This document shows, piece by piece, positions 33,452 to 41,738 of a DNA stretch of 64,000 nt. Source of the stretch: Paraburkholderia tropica (GTDB lineage Bacteria; Pseudomonadota; Gammaproteobacteria; Burkholderiales; Burkholderiaceae). The stretch is taken from assembly GCF_914484835.1 (NCBI RefSeq), contig NZ_CAJZAR010000101.1, positions 263,928 through 327,927 on the forward strand, in the 5' to 3' direction. The number at the start of each line of letters is the position of its first letter. The stretch's first letter is position 1. The notes below the pieces were generated by a model that did no database searches, was not told where the DNA came from, and saw only the letters and a program-made list of their open reading frames with translations. A program made the position numbers and the translations under genes.

Positions 33452-35491
33452 TCAGAGTGCTACGGCGAGGCGCGTGGCCTGGTCGATGGCCCGCAGCGCG
33501 TCGAGTTCGGCGGCCACATCGGCGCCGCCAATCAGCTTCGCGTGGATGCCGCGCGCGGCCAGTTCGTCGTGCAGCGCCCGATTCGCAAGCTGGCCCGCGC
33601 AGAGCACGACATGATCGACCGCCAGCACCTGCGGCGCGCCATCGACGCGATAATGCAGCCCCTGATCGTCGATGGCGTCATACGTTGCGCCCGAAATCAT
33701 CATGAGATTCGCGCGGCGCAGACGCGCCTTGAGAATCCAGCCCGTCGATTTGCCGAGTCCCTTGCCGAGCGGTTCGGCCTTGCGCTGAAAGAGATGGACG
33801 CTGCGACGCGGCGTAGTGTCGTTCACCGCGTTCGCCACATTCGCCACGTTCGCCAGCCCGCCCGCTCCCGCGTTCGCGGCATCCACGCCCCAGGCGCGGA
33901 AAAACGCATCGGCATCGAGCGATTCGCGCGCATCGCCGAGCAGAAATTCGGCGACGTCGAAACCAATCCCGCCCGCGCCGATGATCGCCACGCGCGCGCC
34001 CACCTCGACCTTGCCGCTCAGCACATCGGCATACGACACCACCTTCGGATGATCGATGCCCGCGATCTCGGGCACGCGCGGCGTGACGCCCGTGGCCAGC
34101 ACGATTTCGTCGTACGCGCCGCTCGCCAGCGACGCCGCGCTGACCGCTTCGCCCAGCCGCACATCGACGCCGAGCTTCGCGAGCCGCACCGCGAAATAGC
34201 GCAGCATTTCGTTGAATTCGGCCTTGCCCGGCACCGCTTTCGCGAGATTCAGCTGCCCGCCCAGACGCGCGGCGGCTTCATACAGCGTGACCGCGTGACC
34301 GCGCTCGGCCGCGTTCACGGCGAATGCCATGCCCGCCGCGCCGCCGCCCACCACGGCCACGCGTTTCGCCACGCGCGCGCGGCCCGCGGGAAATTCGATC
34401 TCGCGCCCGGCGCGCGGATTCACGAGACACGTGGCCGTGCGCTCGGTAAAAATGCGATCGAGGCAAGCCTGATTGCAGCCGATGCAGGTGTTGATTTCAT
34501 CGGCGAGACCGAGACGCGTTTTCTTCGCGAACTCGGGATCGGCGAGCAACGGGCGCGCCATCGACACCAGATCGGCCACGCCCGAGGCAATCAGTTCCTC
34601 GGCGACCTCGGGCATGTTGATGCGGTTCGACGCCATCACCGGAATGCCCACGGCCTGCTTGACGTTGCGGATCGCCTCGCGCCAGGCCGCGCGCGGCACG
34701 GAAGCCGCGATGGTCGGCACCGCCGATTCGTGCCAGCCCACGCCCGTGTTGATGAGGTCCGCGCCCGCCGCTTCCACGCGCTGCGCGAAGGTGGCGATCT
34801 CTGCGCCGCTCAGGCCGCCTTCGACGAGATCGATCGACGAAATCCGGTAGATCAGCATCGGCGCGTCGCCGAGCCGCTCGCGCACCGCGCGCACGATGTC
34901 GAGCGCGAAGCGGATGCGCGCCTCGAAGCTGCCGCCGTATTCGTCGTCGCGATGATTGGTGGCGGCGGCCGCGAACTCGTTGATCAGATAGCCTTCCGAG
35001 CCCATGATTTCCACGCCGTCGTAACCCGCCTCGACGGCGAGCGCCGCCGTATGGGCGAAGTCGGCGATGGTGCGGCGGATGTCGTCGAGACTCAGCGCGC
35101 GCGGCGTCCACGCGTTGATGCGCGCCTTGATCGCCGAAGGCGCGACGCACTCGGGCACCTTCGCATAGCGGCCCGCGTGCAGGATCTGCAACACGATCTT
35201 GCCGCCCGCCGCGTGCACCGCGCGCGTGACGGCGCGATGCTCGTCGAGTTGCCCGGCGCGGTCGAACAGCGGGCCGCCCGGTTCCATGACGCCCTCGGCG
35301 TTCGGCGAGAAGCCGCCGCTCAGGATCAGGCCGATTTCGCCCGCCGCGCGCGCCGCGTAGAACGCCGCGAGACGCTCATGCGGACGGTCGAGCGTTTCGA
35401 GCCGCGTATGCATCGCGCCCATCACCATGCGGTTGGGCAGCACGGCCTGGCCGACCGCAAGCGGGGTCAAAAGCCGGTCGAATGTCGGCAT
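33452..35491 (-). CDS. fadH: NADPH-dependent 2,4-dienoyl-CoA reductase
   Basis: A 679-residue flavoenzyme of the old-yellow-enzyme/dienoyl-CoA reductase family, used in beta-oxidation of unsaturated fatty acids. An FMN-binding TIM barrel (1-370) is followed by the 4Fe-4S cluster site (CIGCNQACLD ... ATCLVNP) and FAD/NADPH-binding domains (VAVVGGGAAGMAFA, ARVAIIGAGGIGFDVAEF). The catalytic region YDGVEIMGSEGYLINEF is normal. An Ala/Asn/Val-rich insertion (GLANVANVANAVN) encoded by a 9-bp repeat sits near residue 550. It is transcribed alone, and a palindrome upstream of its start may be its operator. Confidence 0.95.
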   Translation of the reverse strand: MPTFDRLLTPLAVGQAVLPNRMVMGAMHTRLETLDRPHERLAAFYAARAAGEIGLILSGGFSPNAEGVMEPGGPLFDRAGQLDEHRAVTRAVHAAGGKIVLQILHAGRYAKVPECVAPSAIKARINAWTPRALSLDDIRRTIADFAHTAALAVEAGYDGVEIMGSEGYLINEFAAAATNHRDDEYGGSFEARIRFALDIVRAVRERLGDAPMLIYRISSIDLVEGGLSGAEIATFAQRVEAAGADLINTGVGWHESAVPTIAASVPRAAWREAIRNVKQAVGIPVMASNRINMPEVAEELIASGVADLVSMARPLLADPEFAKKTRLGLADEINTCIGCNQACLDRIFTERTATCLVNPRAGREIEFPAGRARVAKRVAVVGGGAAGMAFAVNAAERGHAVTLYEAAARLGGQLNLAKAVPGKAEFNEMLRYFAVRLAKLGVDVRLGEAVSAASLASGAYDEIVLATGVTPRVPEIAGIDHPKVVSYADVLSGKVEVGARVAIIGAGGIGFDVAEFLLGDARESLDADAFFRAWGVDAANAGAGGLANVANVANAVNDTTPRRSVHLFQRKAEPLGKGLGKSTGWILKARLRRANLMMISGATYDAIDDQGLHYRVDGAPQVLAVDHVVLCAGQLANRALHDELAARGIHAKLIGGADVAAELDALRAIDQATRLAVAL

Positions 35492-35550
35492 GGCGGATGT
35501 CTCGATGTTGTTGTGGGGTGTCGTGTGTACTCTAGGGTGGCTGCGGTTTT

Positions 35551-35568
35551 ACGTCAATATCTTGACGT
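35551..35568. promoter_or_regulatory. Operator-like palindrome upstream of fadH
   Basis: ACGTCAA-tatc-TTGACGT is an inverted repeat with perfect 7-bp arms, 60 bases before the fadH start. The shape suits a TetR-type repressor. No such gene is in the window, so the regulator is unknown. Confidence 0.55.
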
Positions 35569-35656
35569 ATTGATAGGGTTACGTGTCTGCACGAAGAATG
35601 ATAGCGACTTTATATACGCAATCATCTCTTTCGCTCCGCGTAGTCAACCGCGCCAA

Positions 35657-35677
35657 ATAGGTAAATACATTACCTAT
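35657..35677. promoter_or_regulatory. 21-bp palindrome upstream of the putative copper operon
   Basis: ATAGGTAA and TTACCTAT form perfect 8-bp arms around ATACA, 98 bases before the first gene of the DUF2946/copC group. I do not recognise the regulator. A metal-responsive repressor is a natural guess from the context. Confidence 0.6.
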
Positions 35678-35774
35678 CTACTCGTTGAGGCATTTTGCCC
35701 GCGCCAACCGGCCCGTTGCCGCGCGCGTGGCATAATGATCGCCTCGTTTTTTACTGTCCCGTTCGCTGATCACC

Positions 35775-36182
35775 GTGCGCCGGCTCCGCCTCCAGTTCGT
35801 CAGTCTATTAGGAACGCTCGCGATCCTGATGACGACGTTCGCGCCCGTGATTTCGCATCTGCTTGCCGGCTCCACCACTTCCAACGCTTCCGCCAGCGCA
35901 TCGATCATGCATTGCGACATGCCCTCGATGCGCGGCATGGCGATGACTTCGCACAGCGGCAGCCACGCCACGCAGCACGCGGATCAGCACGCCAATCCCG
36001 GCGACATGCAGGATTGCGGCTACTGCAATCTGCTCGTCCATCTGCCGGTGGTGCCCGGCGTGCCGCTCGCGCTGCCGCTCGCCACGCGCCTCGTGCACGC
36101 GCGCATTGCCGCGCGTTTCGACAGCCAGCGGCGCATCGAGCCGCTCACCTTCGCGCTCGCGCGCGCCCCGCCTCTCGCCTGA
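35775..36182 (+). CDS. DUF2946-family exported His/Met-rich protein
   Basis: A 135-residue protein with an N-terminal signal or anchor helix (FVSLLGTLAILMTTFAPVI) and a His/Met-rich middle (MHCDMPSMRGMAM, SHATQHADQHAN) before the CGYC motif and LLVHLPVVPG segment characteristic of DUF2946. Such proteins often sit beside copper genes, and the His/Met content suggests copper binding in the periplasm. The start is GTG 35775. A CopC gene follows two genes later in the same direction, so a copper-handling operon is likely. Confidence 0.82.
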   Translation: MRRLRLQFVSLLGTLAILMTTFAPVISHLLAGSTTSNASASASIMHCDMPSMRGMAMTSHSGSHATQHADQHANPGDMQDCGYCNLLVHLPVVPGVPLALPLATRLVHARIAARFDSQRRIEPLTFALARAPPLA

Positions 36183-36292
36183 ACGAAGCCTGACCCGCTT
36201 GCCCCGTTTGCGCGGCCCCACGTTCTGCGTGCCGCCGCGCGTTCGCGCGCGCCGTCGGCACGGCGCGCGGACCACTTCGTTACAGGATCATC

Positions 36293-37216
36293 ATGTTCCA
36301 TCACTTGCCGTGCCGGAGCGCGTTCGACGCGCCCGCACGACGTAGCGGCGCGCCTGCGCTCGCGCTCATGCTCACGTTCGCCGTCGCTTGCCTGGCGTTG
36401 GCGCCGCACGCGGCCCACGCTCACGCGATCGCGGGCGACCGCGTGTTTCCCGCGACCATGGCCGTCGACGACCCCGGCGTCGGCGACGAAGCCGATCTCC
36501 AGTTCGGCCACCAACGCGTGCCCGGCGACGCGGGCGACCAGAGCGTCAACACCTTCGACTTCGAATACGACAAGCTGATCACGCCACGCCTCGCACTCTC
36601 CGTCGACGGCGGCTACGTCATGCAGAACAACCCGACTGCGCGCGGCTTCGACAACTTTGGCGTCGGCCTGAAATATCTGCTCTACGTGAACGACGCGCAC
36701 GAGTTCATGACCTCGGTCGGCGTGGACGCTGAGATCGGCGGCACCGGCAGCCGCGCCATCGCCGACAACTTCTCGACGATCTCGCCGACGATCTACGCCG
36801 GCAAGGGCATGGGCGACCTGCCCGACTCGCTCGCGTGGCTGCGCCCGATCGCCATCACCGGCGAAGCGGGCCCGGCGCTCACGACGGGCGGCGGCCAGCC
36901 GAACGCCTTCAACTACGGCTTCACGTTCCAGTACAGCCTGCCGTATCTGCAACAGCACGTGCACGATCTCGGCTTGCCGCAACCGCTATCGAATCTGATT
37001 CCGCTCGTGGAAGTGCCGCTCTCGCGCAGCCAGGGACAGACGACCGGCACCGTGAATCCCGGCTTCATCTGGATGAACCGTTACGGCCAGCTCGGCATCG
37101 AGGCGCAGATTCCGATCAACCGCGCGAGCGGCTCGCACGTGGGCATCCTCGTGCAAACGCATATTTTCTTCGACGACGTGGCGCCGCACAGCATCGGCAA
37201 GCCGCTCTTTCAATAA
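36293..37216 (+). CDS. Exported beta-barrel-like protein in the copper operon
   Basis: A 307-residue protein with a signal peptide (ALALMLTFAVACLALAPHAAHA). The mature sequence has alternating-strand patterns typical of outer-membrane barrels (NTFDFEYDKLITPRLALSVDGG, FGVGLKYLLYVND, HVGILVQTHIFFDD) and no recognised catalytic site. It lies between the DUF2946 and copC genes (111 and 49 bases away), so it probably serves the same, likely copper-related, process. I cannot name a family with confidence. Confidence 0.75.
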   Translation: MFHHLPCRSAFDAPARRSGAPALALMLTFAVACLALAPHAAHAHAIAGDRVFPATMAVDDPGVGDEADLQFGHQRVPGDAGDQSVNTFDFEYDKLITPRLALSVDGGYVMQNNPTARGFDNFGVGLKYLLYVNDAHEFMTSVGVDAEIGGTGSRAIADNFSTISPTIYAGKGMGDLPDSLAWLRPIAITGEAGPALTTGGGQPNAFNYGFTFQYSLPYLQQHVHDLGLPQPLSNLIPLVEVPLSRSQGQTTGTVNPGFIWMNRYGQLGIEAQIPINRASGSHVGILVQTHIFFDDVAPHSIGKPLFQ

Positions 37217-37265
37217 CCGCATTCAACACGCGCATTCAACGTAAATTTTTTCTGAGGACTTCATC

Positions 37266-37637
37266 ATGAATTTCAACGCCATTCGTTCGCTTCGTCTGCT
37301 CGCCGCCACCGTCGCCCTCGCGGGCGCGCAACTCGCCTGGGCGCACGCTTACCCGACGCATCAAACGCCCGCCGCCGGCTCGACCGTCGCCGCCGGGCAA
37401 ACCACCGTCGCGATCGATTTCGACGACGAACTCGAACCCGCTTTCAGCTCGATCGACGTGACCGACGCGGCGGGCAAATCGGTGATCCGCGAAAAAGCCG
37501 CCGTCGACGCGACGAACAAGAAGCGCATGTCGGTGGCGGTGAATCCGCTCGGCGCGGGGCAATATGCGGTCAAGTGGATCGCCGTGGCCGCGGACGGTCA
37601 TCGCACCACGGGTCATTACAACTTTACGGTGCACTGA
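37266..37637 (+). CDS. copC: CopC-family periplasmic copper-binding protein
   Basis: A 123-residue protein with a cleavable signal peptide ending in QLAWA, so the mature N-terminus would be His (HAYPTHQTPAAGS). This is the copper(II) ligand position in CopC proteins. The rest is the single Ig-like beta-sandwich, closing with KWIAVAADGHRTTGHYNF. No copD follows, which is unusual because copC and copD normally pair or fuse. It is the third gene of a small operon with DUF2946 and a barrel-like protein. Confidence 0.9.
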   Translation: MNFNAIRSLRLLAATVALAGAQLAWAHAYPTHQTPAAGSTVAAGQTTVAIDFDDELEPAFSSIDVTDAAGKSVIREKAAVDATNKKRMSVAVNPLGAGQYAVKWIAVAADGHRTTGHYNFTVH

Positions 37638-37759
37638 GCGGATGCGTTGAGGCGGGGTGCGAGGTCCGCCCCCTCGCTTCCCCGCCTCCCCAGGCGCGCG
37701 CCAATCGCGTAAACTCCCGGCCATCCGAACCCGCTTTTCGGCATCCGGCCGAACCCGCC

Positions 37760-38719
37760 ATGCATGAGCTCACGCGCCGCCGTTTCCTGATCGCCAGTGC
37801 CCTGGCGGCCTGCGGCGCGGCTACGCCCCTTGCGCGCGGCGCGGGACGCGACATCACCGTGGCGCTCGTCCTCAAGGCCAGCAACGATCCGTTCACGGCC
37901 GGGATGATCCGCGCGGCCACGGCCTTCCAGGCGCATTCGCCCTATCCATTCAAGCTGATCGTGCGCAGCACCGAAGGCGAGACCGATGTCGCGCAGCAGG
38001 CCGCGTACGTCGAGTCGCTGGCGGCGCAATCCGTGAGCGCCATCGTGCTCGCGCCCGTCGATTCGCGCCGCCTCGTGCCCGCCGTCGCGAAGTGCGTGCG
38101 CCAGGGCGTGCTGGCCGTCACGATCGACAATCCGCTCGACGCGGGCGCGCTGCGCGAAGCCGGTCTGCGCGTGCCCTTCGTCGGCCCCGACAACCGGCGC
38201 GGCGCGCGGCTCGTCGGCGACTATCTCGCGCGTCGGCTGCATCCGGGCGAGCGCGCCGCCATCGTCGAAGGCGTGGCCTCCGACCGCAACGCGCAGCAGC
38301 GCGACCAGGGCTTTCGCGAGGCCATGCGGGCCGCTTCGGTGAAGATCGTCGCCACCGAGACCGGCGACTGGGACTACGCGAAGGGCCGCGCGGCGGCCAG
38401 CGCGCTGCTCGCCACGCAGCCCGGCTTGCGCGCGCTCCTGTGCGCGAACGACAACATGGCGCGCGGCGCGGTAGACGCCGTGAACATGGCGCATCTGCGC
38501 GGCCGCGTGCTGATCACCGGCTACAACGCCAGCGCCGCCATCAAGCCGATGCTCGCCGACGGCCGTATCCTCGCCACCGTCGACCAGTTCGCGGAAAAGC
38601 AGGCCGTCTACGGCATCGACGTCGTCTTGCAGGCGCTGATCGAGCAGCATCGCCAGGACGACTTGCCCGACGTGGTCGAAACGCCGCTCGTGCTGGTCAC
38701 GAAGGACAGCGCGTCGTGA
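37760..38719 (+). CDS. Orphan sugar-type (RbsB-like) periplasmic binding protein
   Basis: A 319-residue protein of the Peripla_BP_4 family with a twin-arginine-like signal (LTRRRFLIASALAACGAATPLA). The mature part shows the RbsB pattern (ALVLKASNDPFTAGMIRAA, AIVLAPVDSRRLVPAV, AIVEGVASDRNAQQR, ALLCANDNMARGAVDAV). No permease or ATPase gene is nearby. Its stop codon overlaps the GTG start of a LysR gene (GTGA, 38716-38719). It may feed a distant ABC system, or act as a sensor with that regulator. The ligand is unknown. Confidence 0.9.
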   Translation: MHELTRRRFLIASALAACGAATPLARGAGRDITVALVLKASNDPFTAGMIRAATAFQAHSPYPFKLIVRSTEGETDVAQQAAYVESLAAQSVSAIVLAPVDSRRLVPAVAKCVRQGVLAVTIDNPLDAGALREAGLRVPFVGPDNRRGARLVGDYLARRLHPGERAAIVEGVASDRNAQQRDQGFREAMRAASVKIVATETGDWDYAKGRAAASALLATQPGLRALLCANDNMARGAVDAVNMAHLRGRVLITGYNASAAIKPMLADGRILATVDQFAEKQAVYGIDVVLQALIEQHRQDDLPDVVETPLVLVTKDSAS

Positions 38720-39606
38720 GGCGCCTGCCGCCGCTCAACGCGCTGCCGATCTTCGAAACGGTCGCCCGCTACGGCAGCTTCACGCGCGCCGCCGAACATC
38801 TGTGCCTCACGCAGGGCGCGGTCAGCCGCCAGATTCTCGCGCTCGAAGAGTATTACGGCCTGCCGCTGTTCAAGCGCTCGCCCAAGGGTCTCACGCTGAC
38901 CGCCGAGGGCGAGCAGTTGCTGCCCGCCGTGCGCGAGGGTTTCGGGCGCATCGAGGAAGCGTCGATGCCGCTCACGCGCCAGCGCGGCGAACTCGCGCTC
39001 AAGATGCCCACCTGCGTGATGCGCTGGATGCTGCCGCGCATCACACGCTTCCAGACCGAGCATCCCGAACTCCAGGTGCAGATCACCACGACCTGGCAGC
39101 ACGAAGTCGACTTCCAGGCCGAGCCGTTCGACGCGGCCATCATCTACGGTCCGTCGCCGGGCGCGGATGTGCATTCGGTGCCGCTATTCGACGAATACCT
39201 CACGCCCGTCTGCACGCCGGAATTCCTGCGCCGCCATCCAATCGCCCACGCCGACGACCTCGCGCCGCTCACGCTGCTGCATCCCACGCGCGATCACGCC
39301 GACTGGAAGCTCTGGCTCTCACGCGCCGGCGCGACGCAGATCGACGCCCATCGCGGCCCCACGTTCGAATCGCTCGATCTGGCGACCAGCGCGGCGATGC
39401 AGGGCTTCGGCGTGGCGATCGGCGACCGCACGCTCGTCAGCGAGGACGTGGCCGCCCAGCGGCTCGCGCTGCCGATCGACTTCGCGGTGGCCACCGGTTC
39501 GCGCTACTACTTCGTCTATCCCGACTTCGCCGCGCAGCAGCCGAAAATCCAGCTATTCAGCGCGTGGATCGAGCGCGATCGCGCGCGCGGCGCACCGCCA
39601 GCCTGA
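38716..39606 (+). CDS. LysR-family (GcvA-like) transcriptional regulator
   Basis: A 296-residue regulator with the GcvA-type N-terminus (RLPPLNALPIFETVARYGSF), helix-turn-helix TRAAEHLCLTQGAVSRQI, and a C-terminal effector domain. The start is GTG 38716, overlapping the binding-protein stop by four bases. Lying downstream of its probable target in the same operon, rather than divergent, is less usual for LysR genes. Confidence 0.92.
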   Translation: MRRLPPLNALPIFETVARYGSFTRAAEHLCLTQGAVSRQILALEEYYGLPLFKRSPKGLTLTAEGEQLLPAVREGFGRIEEASMPLTRQRGELALKMPTCVMRWMLPRITRFQTEHPELQVQITTTWQHEVDFQAEPFDAAIIYGPSPGADVHSVPLFDEYLTPVCTPEFLRRHPIAHADDLAPLTLLHPTRDHADWKLWLSRAGATQIDAHRGPTFESLDLATSAAMQGFGVAIGDRTLVSEDVAAQRLALPIDFAVATGSRYYFVYPDFAAQQPKIQLFSAWIERDRARGAPPA

Positions 39607-39648
39607 GCCGCCGGGTCGCAGCGCACACGCGCATGCACGAACAAAAAA

Positions 39649-39677
39649 GCGCGCCATGAGGCGAACGCATGGCGCGC
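39649..39677. terminator. Perfect 10-bp hairpin between lysR and the aminotransferase
   Basis: GCGCGCCATG pairs with CATGGCGCGC around a 9-nt loop, with A6 directly to the left. It may terminate minus-strand transcripts or partly separate the two plus-strand genes. No T-run follows on the plus side. Confidence 0.5.
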
Positions 39678-39749
39678 ATGAGAATAATTCGATTGCCGCC
39701 GCGCGGGCTTTTAGGCCAAATGGCCGTTTTTCCTTCTGCCTTTCGGACG

Positions 39750-40904
39750 ATGCACAGCGCCGCCCCTTCCCGCTCGAAACTGCCCGACGTGGGCACCACC
39801 ATCTTCACCGTGATCGGCCAGCTTGCCGCCGAGCACGACGCCCTGAACCTCTCGCAAGGCGCGCCGAACTTCGCGCCCAACCCGCGACTGATCGACGACG
39901 TGGCTGCCGCCATGCGCGCGGGCCACAACCAGTACGCGCCGATGGCCGGCGTGCTCGCGCTGCGCGAGGCGCTCGCCGCCAAGTACGCGGCGCTCTACGA
40001 TGCGCACTACGATCCCGCCAGCGAAGTGACGGTCGTGGCGAGCGCGAGCGAAGGACTCTATTCGACGATCAGCGCGCTCGTGCATCCGGGCGACGAGGTG
40101 ATCTACTTCGAGCCCTCGTTCGATAGCTACGCGCCCATCGTGCGCCTGCAAGGCGCGACGCCCGTCGCCATCAAGCTCGCGCAGCCGGACTTCCGCGTGA
40201 ACTGGGACGAAGTCGCCGCCGCGATCAATCCGCGCACGCGCATGATCATCGTGAACACGCCGCACAATCCCACGGCGACGGTGCTGGGCGCGAAGGACAT
40301 CGCGCGCCTCAAGGCGCTCACGCGCAACACCGATATCGTGATTCTCTCCGACGAAGTCTACGAGCACGTGGTGTTCGACGGCGCGCGTCATTGCAGCATG
40401 GCGCGCTATGCGGAGCTGGCCGAGCGCAGCGTGATCGTCTCGTCGTTCGGCAAGTCGTATCACGTCACGGGCTGGCGCGTGGGCTACTGCCTCGCACCCG
40501 CCGCGCTGATGGACGAGATTCGCAAGGTGCATCAGTTCATGACCTTCGCCGCCGACACGCCCATGCAGCACGCGTTCAGCGCGGCGCTCGCCGACGCCTC
40601 GTCGTATCTCGATCTCGGCGGCTTCTATCAGCACAAGCGCGATCTGCTCGCGCACGCACTCGCTGATTCACGCTTCGAATTGCTGCCGAGCGAAGGCAGC
40701 TTCTTCATGCTCGCTCGCTTTCGCGGCTTCTCGGACGAACGGGACAGCGACTTCGTGCTGCGCCTGATCCGCGACGCGCGCGTGGCGACCATCCCGCTCT
40801 CGGCGTTCTATACCGACGCCACCGATCACGGCATCATCCGCCTGAGTTTTGTCAAGGACGACGAAACATTGCTCGAAGGCGCGCGCCGTCTTTGCACGAT
40901 CTGA
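39750..40904 (+). CDS. Methionine-type class I aminotransferase (YbdL-like)
   Basis: A 384-residue PLP enzyme with the fold-type I signatures ALNLSQGAPNF, NTPHNPTATV and SSFGKSYHVTGWRVGY (PLP lysine in SFGKSYH). The sequence matches the methionine aminotransferase/YbdL group, which uses Met, Phe, Tyr or His and can act in methionine salvage. ATG 39750 starts the normal N-terminus (LPDVGTTIFTVIGQLAAEH). The next gene, 20 bases on, encodes a basic-amino-acid binding protein, so the pair may handle an imported amino acid. Confidence 0.92.
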   Translation: MHSAAPSRSKLPDVGTTIFTVIGQLAAEHDALNLSQGAPNFAPNPRLIDDVAAAMRAGHNQYAPMAGVLALREALAAKYAALYDAHYDPASEVTVVASASEGLYSTISALVHPGDEVIYFEPSFDSYAPIVRLQGATPVAIKLAQPDFRVNWDEVAAAINPRTRMIIVNTPHNPTATVLGAKDIARLKALTRNTDIVILSDEVYEHVVFDGARHCSMARYAELAERSVIVSSFGKSYHVTGWRVGYCLAPAALMDEIRKVHQFMTFAADTPMQHAFSAALADASSYLDLGGFYQHKRDLLAHALADSRFELLPSEGSFFMLARFRGFSDERDSDFVLRLIRDARVATIPLSAFYTDATDHGIIRLSFVKDDETLLEGARRLCTI

Positions 40905-40923
40905 TTCACACAAGGAGATCACG

Positions 40924-41703
40924 ATGAAGCCCCTCACCACGCTGCTCGCGCTCGCGTGCGCGCTCGGCTCGCTCCCGGCGTTCGCCGATTCCAGTTCGCT
41001 GCGCTTCGGCGTGGAGGCGCAGTATCCGCCGTTCGAATCGAAGGGCGCGGACGGCCGGCTGCAAGGCTTCGATATCGACATCGGCAATGCGGTCTGCGCG
41101 AACGCGCGGCTGCATTGCGCGTGGGTCGAAACCTCGTTCGACGGGCTGATTCCCGCGCTTCAGGGCCGCAAGTTCGACGCCATCAATTCGGCGATGAACG
41201 CCACCGAGAAGCGCCGCGAAGCGATCGACTTCACGACCGTGATCTACCGCGTGCCGAGCCGCCTGATCGCGCGCGCCGACAGCGGCCTCGTCGCCACGCC
41301 CAGCTCGCTCAAGGGCAAGCGCGTGGGCGTGCTGCAGGCATCGATCCAGGAGACCTACGCGAAGACGCATTGGGAACCGGCGGGCGTGAACGTCGTGCCG
41401 TATCAGGACCAGAACCAGATTTACGCCGACCTCGTGTCGGGCCGCCTCGACGCCACGCTGCTGCTCGCGCCCGCCGGTCAAAACGGCTTTCTCTCGAAGC
41501 CCGACGGCAAGGGCTTCGCGTTCGTGGGCGAGCCCGTGCGCGACGACAAGATCCTCGGCAACGGCGTGGCCTTCGGCATCCGCAAGGGCGACGCCGCGCT
41601 GCGCGAACGTCTGAACGCGGCCATCGCGAAGCTCGAAGCGGACGGCACCGTCACCACGCTCGCGCGCAAATATTTCGGCGATATCGACGTCTCGCCGAAA
41701 TAA
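40924..41703 (+). CDS. Basic/polar amino acid ABC transporter binding protein (HisJ/ArgT-like)
   Basis: A 259-residue periplasmic protein with a signal peptide (MKPLTTLLALACALGSLPAFA). The type II binding fold is clear: LRFGVEAQYPPFESKG, LQGFDIDIGNAVC, WVETSFDGLIPALQGRKFDAI, MNATEKRREAIDFT. The last three are typical of Lys/Arg/Orn/His binding proteins. An AAGGAGA site lies upstream of ATG 40924. No permease or ATPase follows; a convergent chemoreceptor gene is next, so it must work with transporter parts encoded elsewhere. Confidence 0.92.
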   Translation: MKPLTTLLALACALGSLPAFADSSSLRFGVEAQYPPFESKGADGRLQGFDIDIGNAVCANARLHCAWVETSFDGLIPALQGRKFDAINSAMNATEKRREAIDFTTVIYRVPSRLIARADSGLVATPSSLKGKRVGVLQASIQETYAKTHWEPAGVNVVPYQDQNQIYADLVSGRLDATLLLAPAGQNGFLSKPDGKGFAFVGEPVRDDKILGNGVAFGIRKGDAALRERLNAAIAKLEADGTVTTLARKYFGDIDVSPK

Positions 41704-41738
41704 GCGCAACGTCGACAGCCGCGCCCGGGCGCAGAAGC

